Below, in pieces: positions 56,333 to 64,000 of a stretch of 64,000 nucleotides of DNA. Below the pieces are notes generated by a model. The model was not told where the DNA came from, made no database searches, and worked only from the letters and a program-made list of their open reading frames with translations. Origin of the DNA: Vesta saturnalis (Eukaryota; Arthropoda; Insecta; Coleoptera; Lampyridae); the NCBI GenBank assembly GCA_036346205.1, contig JARFJB010000408.1, positions 2,843,501 to 2,907,500 on the forward strand, given 5' to 3'. Made by a program: the position numbers and the translations under genes. Every line of letters starts with the position of its first letter. The stretch's first letter is position 1.

Positions 56333-57838
56333 ACTAATTTTAACTAATACATATCGTTATGCTTTTACGATCAACATTTACTGGGCACACTGACCATCTC
56401 TTTCTCTTAATTGTTGCACTTGTTTGAGTGGACGGCGGACCAGAGATATCAATAAATCTGCTAAGACACTCCCGGACACTACACCGTAGGTTAGGCTTAG
56501 TGGATCTTCTCTGCATATGTGGTGTCACTAGTTCCTTCGCTAAATTCTTCCAAAAGAATCTGCGTTTGTGAGTCGCTCTATGTTATAGCTTGGATGTTCC
56601 TTCGTAAAGACTATATATTAGCTGAATGCTGAATGAAAAATGTCATGGGCCATCGTTTACTTTGCTTCTTGCACGTGTATGTCGACACCATTTGATCCAT
56701 GCTGTCAATACCGCCCTTTCTTTTATTATGGGTGATGATTTCAGGCTTTTGAGTCTTTCATTTCTTTCGCAATGTCACGCTTATTCTGACGTAGTGTACT
56801 TACAACAGTAATATTTTTATACAACAGATAAATCGCTAGTGGAACACTATTGTCTATCGTGAGATTGAAATAAGAATTATGAATGCCACACACAAGAGTT
56901 TGTACTACTTCAAGCCCTAGGTTCTTATGTGGAGCTTCTCCTGGCTGACGACAAACAAACTAAACCAGACTTACATTCACACATCCAAAAATATTTTAAG
57001 TCAATATGTTGCCGATTTACTTGGCATACATTGAACCAAACTGCATCTACTTCTAAACCCAACGAGTTGTTCATCAATACTTACATTAGTATCCAGTGTG
57101 ACACAAGTTTTCCATTACGAAATGAATAAATCCCAAACGTAGCACACCATTGCTAACTTATCGGTTTCCAAACCCGCATTCCGGGTTCTGTTGTCGTCAA
57201 ATCTGACGAATCGTCGGATTTATTCAAATCGAAATATGAACATTGTGGCTCGGTATATGGGATTGGCAAATTCACTACAAAATAGTTCTCTGGCAGGAAC
57301 ATCCCAGATTTTGTCAACTCCCGCATGAATAAGTCTATCAAAGAATACAAGAAATTCATCAACAGTTATATATTTCTACGGTTTTCCTTCTGCTCCGTAA
57401 ACTCGTCTCCCCTCTAAATTAGTACAGTTCACAATTTCTTGTGCAATAGCTGGAGTTACAAATAACCGAAACACTTCGTTTGGTCTTGAAGCCATTCGTT
57501 TTCTTGCTAGTCCTGGAGCACGCCGGATAATGTGGTGTGGTTAAATTTTATTTTTTGTTCGAGGTTCCAAACTCTAATCCAGGCCACATGGAACAATGTA
57601 ACCACTCGTTGAAGAATTACCAATGTCGTCAACATCATCCTCTGAATTATCGTCAACATCATCAGAACCGGATCCAAAATACTCGTCTGAAACCAATTTG
57701 AAATCTGTGTCGTCATTTTCCGCTTCTGACAATTCTTCAGATGCCAGATCCTCATTTTTAGCTGCCCACTGCGACACTGTTTCATCATAGACACGGTCAC
57801 CAAGTCTCATGCTTTTTATATTCTTTTTTGACGCCATT
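56333..57838 (-). pseudogene. piggyBac-like transposase, nearly full length but broken
   Basis: piggyBac enzymes excise and insert at TTAA. The minus-strand start MASKKNIKSMRLGDRVYDE (57,836) leads an acidic Asp/Ser/Glu N-terminus, usual in this family. In shifting frames follow IIRRAPGLARKRM, ITVDEFLVFFDRLIHAGVDK (about 57,370), RRFVRFDDNRTRNAG with LETDKLAMVCYVWD (57,205-57,130), VSIDEQLVGFRSRC (about 57,075, a catalytic Asp block), MPSKSATY, HNSYFNLTIDNSVPLAIYLL (about 56,850), VVSTLRQNKRDIAKEM and GGIDSMDQMVSTYTCKKQSK plus RWPM (56,715-56,645). A degraded Cys-rich tail (KRKRWSVCPV) ends near 56,333. Many stops and frame changes are present. Confidence 0.85.
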
Positions 57839-57849
57839 ATCATATGTTT

Positions 57850-59835
57850 CACAAGTTAACTCAATGCAATTTTTATTACGCCTAAACGAAAATCAGCTGC
57901 GCCTACTTTTATATATCCAGCAGTAATGTAGGTTTCAACTTGCACAGAGACGTACAATTCCGCGCAGCAGTGCTTGACAAATTATAATAAAGCCTTGAAG
58001 CTGGTTTTATAGGAACTAGTTCCAGACGGGCTTCGGAGGCCAGGCTTATGTAAATAAGGGGTACTAATGGAAAAGATTTATTTTTCGCTTTCTAAATACG
58101 CTCAAATGCCTTTTAAATCAAGTGTATGTTGCATAAAGACGTGTTTAAGGCATATCTGAATGTTGAAGCCAATTGAAAGTAATTTAAGCAAACTATGAGT
58201 AATTAAAATCTCTTGATTTATGCACCCTACAAACAAACAAACGTACAAATACATAATCCATTTCAACGTAACAAACAAACACGTTTATCGCCGAATACGG
58301 TTTGAAAATAAATCACTCCTTAAACCTTTAAAAATATATAATTACTATTCCTTTCTTTTGCTACAACAAAAGCAGTTGCGAGAGCTCAAGATTGGAGGCA
58401 CTTAAATATAAACAAACACCAGCAATCAACATTGAACGAAGGAAACTAATATCTCAAAATATACGTGAATAAATGGCTAAACTCGTAAATATGTCTATAA
58501 CAAATAAACGTATAACGTTCATCAACTAGTGACACGTAATTTATAATACTTTAAAAAACAAATAAACTCAAAAATCCTTTTTAAACCCAAACAAAATTTA
58601 TATTTATTGTAGACCGAAATAGCAAGAATTTTTACCTTGTATTTCGCACAGCACACTACTGCATTAGCTGATGGCTGGTAAAATCTACTGTCTTTATTTA
58701 TTTATCCTACAAAATTAATCGTGAACAACTATGCGTAAAATATTCTCAATTTAAAATCTCAATATCTTTATGAAAATGAAAAAAACGAAATGACCACAAA
58801 ACTGAATACGAATACCTCACAACAATTTCTAATAAACCCAATAATAGCCTCAAATACACCATAACAACTAGACTAAATTAGTGCTTCTCAAACTTCATAA
58901 CTGAGTATACCTAGATTTTCGGTAATATCATACAACCAAACGAAGAACATCACAATCCTCTTCTACTGTTTGTACACACGGTGACAAAGATATTAAAGTA
59001 AATACTGTAACTTTGTTACATATGAAAGCGAAAATAGATTCAAATTGACAAAAGAACACTGATAGTATATATAATTGTGTTTAGATACATTTAGTTGTTT
59101 TTGGGACAACTGATTTATATTTAAATTCAATTTGAAATCTAAAAAAAAATTGTACATGAAGCATGTCCCTATACGCAAACCTAAAAAAGAGCCAAATCTA
59201 AAATAATAAGCTTACGCATGCTAATGAAGGTGGTTTTACCAGAAAGTATGTTTAGAGTACCCACAATGTGGGTTAGCATTAAACCTCGCACCGTTGTGGA
59301 AACTACAAGAAGCTACTTCAAGAATGTTTCTCGTTACGTTGTTCGAGAATTCTGAAGAGAAAAGTCCCCGTCTTATTATCGTACGTATGGGTGCTGATTA
59401 ATTACAGTTATTGCCAAACGAGTTGTATCTTTAAACTTGAGGTAGCAGATCTGGTTTGTGCGTGATAGTGCCTTAACACACTTTTCTCTTGATGCTAGGA
59501 AGCATTTGTACCAGACCGCATTCGAAATTCATTGAAATGAAGTGTGTTGAGATACTTTAAACACAAGTTGAATAAATTCTTTACTTTGGTTTACTTTGTT
59601 TTACGTTTTGCTGTGATTTGGTACTAATGTTATTTGTAATTTTGAGATATAAAGTATTAATAAAGTAATTAAATTAACTACTTGAATTATCTAGGAAAGC
59701 TTCATTTTTGGACCATTATACAGGAAAACACCAAACAGTGAATATGGACAAAAAAATTCTGTGGGTACGTATTTTAAAGAAAGCAACACGTAAGTTGCTT
59801 TATTAGCAATTCACAAGCTTTCGACTCAACCATAT
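57850..59835. other. AT-rich stretch without a recognised gene
   Basis: Short chance frames only. Confidence 0.4.
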
Positions 59836-59841
59836 TATTCT

Positions 59842-60099
59842 TCAATTTGTGTTTCTATACCATATTACTTTGGACAAAATGAGTGTTGGTCCACCATTGA
59901 TATCATCAAGCAGGCAATTAGCGATATTATTGATATTATTATAAAAAGTAAGTATCCTCACATCTGAGCATCCGTTAAATGCAACAATTTGCATTCTGCG
60001 TATTAAATATTTCTTGTTCAAGATTAATGTAGGTATAGTGAAGAAAGAAATATCACCATATCTCCCTAAATAAATAATAAGTGAAGAGAGGTCATCCAT
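59842..60099 (-). CDS. Unassigned open frame of 85 codons
   Basis: It reads MDDLSSLIIYLGRYGDISFF, later IVAFNGCSDVRILTFYNNIN and DDINGGPTLILSK, with a mixed composition that could be genuine coding sequence. No domain, signal peptide or family is recognised, and no splice or promoter signals are evident. It may be a transposon or gene fragment. Confidence 0.2.
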   Translation of the reverse strand: MDDLSSLIIYLGRYGDISFFTIPTLILNKKYLIRRMQIVAFNGCSDVRILTFYNNINNIANCLLDDINGGPTLILSKVIWYRNTN

Positions 60100-60479
60100 A
60101 TTCAGCCATGTATTAGAAGCGAGGGCATGTTTAATTACAATTTACAGCGCAGACACGACAGACTGAGTATCGTCATTCACGGTGTCTTCCTATCTCATCC
60201 CGACACACCGGTTAGTTGCATTTTCGTAGTAGTAGAGACAAGTAGAGTAAATAAATGATTTTGACAGTTCAATGACGTAAGTTTTATTAAATAGCTTATT
60301 AATTATTTTTTTATTTTTTTGTTTAGTATTTCATCTCTGGTCACCTTTTATGCATTGTATTTTTACTAAAAGTAATATTGAGCTTAAAAAAAAAAATCTG
60401 CGCCCATGCGCGTGTGATTACGTTTTTTTTTTTTTTTAGTGCATAATGGCTTCAATTTCAATAATGAGAAGGACGTGGA

Positions 60480-61435
60480 GAAGATGATGTTCTTATAGAC
60501 GATGATGAAACTAATTTAAGCGACACCGAAATTATTCAAACAAGAGAAGAAGATTCTGATACTGAACAAAGTTTGAGTACCGATACCTCACTTGAAGATG
60601 ATGGTAATACTCCGATCACTACATAACAAAGGAAATGAAAGGCAGAATGCAGTTGAATTATTGGATTTGGAGAAAAAAACGTTTCACCTATAAAAAACGA
60701 CGTCAATCTCAAAATAGTTTTGGTACATTTACCTGGAGTTAAAGGTGAAGCAAATAATGCAATTGGTGGTCCAAATACATGGTGCTTATTATTTACAGGC
60801 AATATGTTAAATCAAATTGTTCAGCATACTAATAGGTACATAGAAAAAATGCATCCAAAATTTTCGAGAACGAGGGATACTAATATAATTGATTTGGTTG
60901 AAACAAAAGCCTTTATCGGATTATTATATTTAGCGGGAGTATACTGGGAAAATCGGTTAAATTTAGAAGAACTATGGAATGCACATGAAGACGGAATAGA
61001 AAGATTCCGAATAACAATGGGTATTAACAAATTTTAATTTTTAATCGCTGCTTAAGATTTGACGACATAGATACAAGGTTACAAAGACCAGAAGTTGCTC
61101 GATTTGCACATATAAGAGAAACGTTTGAGCAATTTGCGTCGAATTCCCAAAAATATTGTTCGCCTGGAGACTATGTCTCAGTTGTTGAAAGATTTTCGCG
61201 GGTGCTGTTCATTCTTTCAATACATTCTATCAAAACCTAATGAACATGGAATAAGAATGTATGCCCTTTGCGATGCCCCAGCCGGAATGGCCTTAAATAA
61301 TTGGTATCCCAGTTTGAAGTTGTTAGAAGAATTTAAGAAGTTTTCTCTTGTTGGCACTATAGAAAGAACAAGAAGCCAATTCCTCCGGAATATAAAAATC
61401 TGAAGAGTTTTCCAGAATATTTGCTTTTAGAAAAT
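60480..61435 (+). pseudogene. Second piggyBac-like transposase remnant
   Basis: An acidic N-terminus (DDETNLSDTEIIQTREEDSD, 60,500-60,600) is followed by a 105-codon open part (60,720-61,037): LPGVKGEANNAIGG, FTGNMLNQIVQHTNRYIEKM, VETKAFIGLLYLAGVY, ELWNAHEDGIERFRITMG. Then in other frames RCLRFDDI and ETFEQF, YCSPGDYVSVVERFSRVLF, where relatives have V-D-E-x-L, so the catalytic Asp is Val. HGIRMYALCDAPAG and VGTIERTRSQ (61,240-61,370) are later piggyBac blocks. The sequence then loses similarity. It is clearly a different lineage from the copy at 56.3-57.8 kb and lies in the opposite orientation. Confidence 0.82.
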
Positions 61436-61599
61436 ATTGCACATTGCTATCTTATATTCCAAGAAAACTCAAATATATGCTTTTACTCTCTAGAATCTTT
61501 CATTGTTGACCGAAAAAGTTGTGTTTTGCTCTAGTGAATATTGGCTCACAAATTCTGATGTTATTGAATGTATTAGCATAAGACCTTTGTGTCTGCAAT

Positions 61600-61850
61600 C
61601 TTACTACTACATAGATTCAATATCTCATGGTTTGGTTGCAGCTTTTTCAGGTTGCACTTCACAGTTAAACCATTAACAATTGTTAATAATTCAATTGTAG
61701 AATCACACATTGAATTTTGTTGTGTCCTGTTACAATCAAACACGCTAATTATTTGCCTATATAGACCTCCCCTTGCCGACTTCAGTGTTCCCAGTTAGAA
61801 CAGATACTCGGCAAATTACTTAAATATAATATTGATTATTCGCAATCAAC
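61600..61850 (+). pseudogene. LINE endonuclease fragment
   Basis: LHFTVKPLTIVNNSIVESHI, EFCCVLLQSNTLIICLYRPP with LADF (61,650-61,785) match the central part of a LINE AP-like endonuclease, where the YRPP block and preceding strands are diagnostic. A one-base shift continues as CSQLEQILGKLLKYNIDYS (61,790-61,845), the helix before the GDFN block. Only this 0.25-kb piece survives. Confidence 0.6.
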
Positions 61851-62035
61851 TGTATTGTAATCTGTCAATTTGATGACATGACAACAGCTGGGAACTACAA
61901 TATTACTGAAACTAGTCGGGAATAGTTTTAAATGTCAACCCATTCCTTTTTTTTTATTGTAGGGTCCGACTGCCAAGGTCATGTCCCCTTTATTGCACGA
62001 TTATAAAAGTACACGTTCATATATTCTATATATCA

Positions 62036-62083
<48 letters not shown>
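62036..62083. repeat. (TA)n microsatellite
   Basis: About 46 bp, just beyond the 3' end of the Penelope-like fragment. Confidence 0.95.
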
Positions 62084-62085
<2 letters not shown>

Positions 62086-62124
62086 ATATTTAAATAAGAT
62101 ATTTTTCTTGGAAACCTACAAACG

Positions 62125-62610
62125 TACAAACTAATTCAACGTTTCGGGAACGTCCTTTGTTCCCTTTGGTGAAGAATTTATTTTGACAATTACAGAATAT
62201 GAAACAAGGTAACTAATTTAAATTTAATCTGGACGGGTGAGTTTGACTTCGGGTAGTTGGTCTAGTACATGATGTAGGAGTTGTAGAAGTGGGGACGCCA
62301 GGTACAGTTGCAGCGTAAGTGTTTGAAACTTCTGGAAGATTTGGAGTTGGTTGAAATGGCGAATCAACTTGTTAAATGATATTCTTCCAAATCTGTAGCA
62401 TTCTAGAAGTGTCATCTCGTTTATTGAGGGTGTTTGGCCTTCTTTCAATTTCAACTGCTTCTCTAATAATTCTTTCTTGTAAGGTATATAGAGGTGCAAT
62501 TAAACGGATATTGTTGGTGTTAATTTGGTGTCCTGTATCTAAATGATGTGCAGCTAAAGACGATGATGGGTTGTCCTGTTTAATTGCTAGTTTGTGTTCT
62601 TACAAGTTGG
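62125..62610 (-). pseudogene. Penelope-like element 3' fragment, second family
   Basis: On the minus strand EHKLAIKQDNPSSSLAAHHL, DTGHQINTNNIRLIAPLYTL and QERIIREAVEIERRPNTLNK are the part after the GIY-YIG core, with the EHK of the nuclease at about 62,600 and the REA-EIE tail shared with the copies at 13.7-15.4 kb. It ends in a Thr/Pro-rich tail near 62,228. The GIY and YIG residues lie upstream of the truncation point and are missing. Its words differ from the first family, so it is a separate lineage. Confidence 0.75.
62130..62175 (-). ncRNA. Hammerhead-like remnant at the second Penelope 3' end
   Basis: On the minus strand a stem GGGAAC/GTTCCC with an AAAGGAC loop is followed by GAAACGTTG. 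The CTGATGA box is degraded (TTCACCAAA). Position after the GIY-YIG tail parallels 15,461-15,496. Confidence 0.4.
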
Positions 62611-62723
62611 GATAAAGTTGAATGTGGTTTGAATACCGGTCTAAAGTCGTTTTTGGGAAATTTAGTTGCCTTGTTTCATATTCTGTACTTGTTAAAAATA
62701 GTTACCTTACTTCAATTTCATGT

Positions 62724-62725
<2 letters not shown>

Positions 62726-62798
<73 letters not shown>
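62726..62798. repeat. (TA)n microsatellite at a LINE 3' end
   Basis: About 70 bp of AT repeat, directly joined to the end of the LINE coding sequence on the minus strand. Confidence 0.95.
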
Positions 62799-62800
<2 letters not shown>

Positions 62801-63900
62801 CGATTTCTTTCAAGTAAGCTGGTGTATTTTTAGCGTTGTTTGCGTTGAAGTTTACAGCCTAATTTGTCGGTATGTTACGACGCAGGCGTTCAGCAGCGTA
62901 TAGTGGTCGATCACTTATTATGTGTGTCATTGTGAGGGTTATATTGCAGCGGTTACAGTAAGGAATAGTTTTGTCTTTAAGTAGATGTTCATGAGTAATT
63001 TCTGTGTGCCCTATCTTCACACCGTGCATCTTCACATTCTCCTCCCTTGATGAATGTGGTAATGTACATAGATGTTATGCTGTGGGTTTTCTTTGGGAAA
63101 CGTCAGTATTTACGCGTGCTCACTTGCCCTGACATTTCATAGTGTATTTCTTCTTTAGGTATTTTGTGATATCAGTTGCTACCGCAAATTTGACGTCAAT
63201 TTGAGCACTAAATGTCGCTTGCTAGTTAGCTGGATCTGCCTGTTCATTCCCGGGGATTCCAACATGGCTGGGGACCTAGAAAAATTCAATTGTTTTCCCT
63301 TGATGGAATATATTGTTTAAAGCGGATTGGCATTTTATGTTCATCGGATCTGAGGGGGATATTTGAGATATACATTTAAAACACTATTATAGTGCGTCAC
63401 AATTAAAAACTTGTTAGCAGCTGTCATGGAATAGTATAGCATTGCTTGCCACATAACGTAATGTTCAGCAAAGGTAATCGACTATTTACTATCCAAACTC
63501 CATTGATGTGCTACACCCTCAGTAACTTTAGCGCTACCAACTCAATTTACAGTTTTGGATCCATCTGCATACACAAGTTGGTGCAGGGGATATTCGCTGT
63601 AGGTATTCTCAAACTCTTGTAGGTAGGTTGATGTTTTGTAGTTTCCTTCTTATAATTCGCTAAACCTGTTCTTACTTTTATTACAGGTATCATCCATGGC
63701 ACAGCGCCCAACAGCGTATCATCCAGTACTATTGGAAGGACCATGCCCGTCTGTCCCAGCTGTTCTTGAAACCTTACACAAACAGGCCGGGTGATGGTAA
63801 GTCGTGATCTATATGTCTGCATGAAATATAATGTTATTAGGGTGTAGTGATAGTGGCACAACTTTAATCATATAGTTCGTAGTTTACTGCGTCCTTCTTG
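62799..63900 (-). pseudogene. LINE ORF2 C-terminus with RNase H (I/Jockey-like)
   Basis: On the minus strand LTITRPVCVRFQEQLGQTG, VPWMIPVIKVRTGLANYKK (63,790-63,650), then VYADGSKTVN (about 63,575; D-G-S-K is the first RNase H block, with Met-Asp-Pro-Lys in the alternative frame), VTEGVAHQWSLDS, VPSHVGIPGNEQADPAN (about 63,275, last RNase H block), and a finger CNRCNITLTMTHIISDRPLY with RLRRNIP (62,960-62,870). The frame ends NTPAYLKEIG directly at the (TA)n tract. Stops and frameshifts are frequent. The RT would lie beyond the right window edge. Confidence 0.75.
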
Positions 63901-64000
63901 TTTCCAAGGGTGGAACTCCCGACTCACAGTTTAATCTGTTAACTGGACTGGTAGGGAAGTCTCCGAGGCAGTACCTTACGGCGGCGTTATGTACGTATTT

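Overview
The window looks like a piece of an arthropod, most likely insect, genome. It is AT-rich and intergenic, and is packed with decayed transposable elements of animal type: Ty3/Gypsy, LINEs, Penelope-like elements, Tc1/mariner, pogo, piggyBac, a Mutator-like element (MULE) and a Polinton/Maverick. I found no convincing host gene, no tRNA or rRNA, and no CRISPR array. Short (about 50 nt) GT-AG introns inside the Polinton polymerase gene also fit an insect host. The species cannot be named from this sequence.

Layout. 1-5.7 kb: a Ty3/Gypsy element with pol, a polypurine tract, one LTR, then a second primer-binding site and gag start. 5.7-9.4 kb: no recognised gene. 9.4-13.5 kb: a Jockey-like LINE on the minus strand. 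13.7-15.5 kb: two Penelope-like 3' fragments head to head. 15.5-17.1 kb: a Tc1/mariner-type element with 0.2-kb TIRs next to a (TA)n tract. 17.3-18.2 kb: a pogo/Tigger-type transposase remnant. 18.4-22.7 kb: another Tc1/mariner-type element and a six-copy satellite of about 171 bp. 24.4-27.5 kb: a transposase remnant, then a nested long-TIR transposon. 28.7-37.6 kb: a MULE split by a 6.8-kb Polinton. 37.7-47.4 kb: mostly unassigned. 47.4-48.7 kb: microsatellites and inverted-repeat units with hammerhead-like cores. 49.9-53.4 kb: a LINE endonuclease fragment, a Tc1-type fragment, a long microsatellite and a mariner remnant. 56.3-61.8 kb: two piggyBac remnants in opposite orientation and a LINE endonuclease fragment. 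62.0-64 kb: a second Penelope-like fragment and the RNase H end of another LINE.

The strongest results concern nesting. The Polinton (30,600-37,413) has TIRs and a near-identical 6-bp target duplication and lies inside the N-terminal zinc-binding region of the MULE transposase; taking it out brings the two MULE halves together in frame. The Polinton has lost its middle, so its packaging ATPase and PolB now meet tail to tail. At 24,957-27,489 a complete transposon sits at the exact centre of a palindromic outer element that carries the same terminal motif, and a second element (18,661-20,082) also sits in a palindromic TA target. Penelope-like sequences at three places carry hammerhead-ribozyme-like cores in different states of decay.

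All assignments come from reading motifs by eye. Edges of degenerate elements are approximate, and no database or folding program was used.
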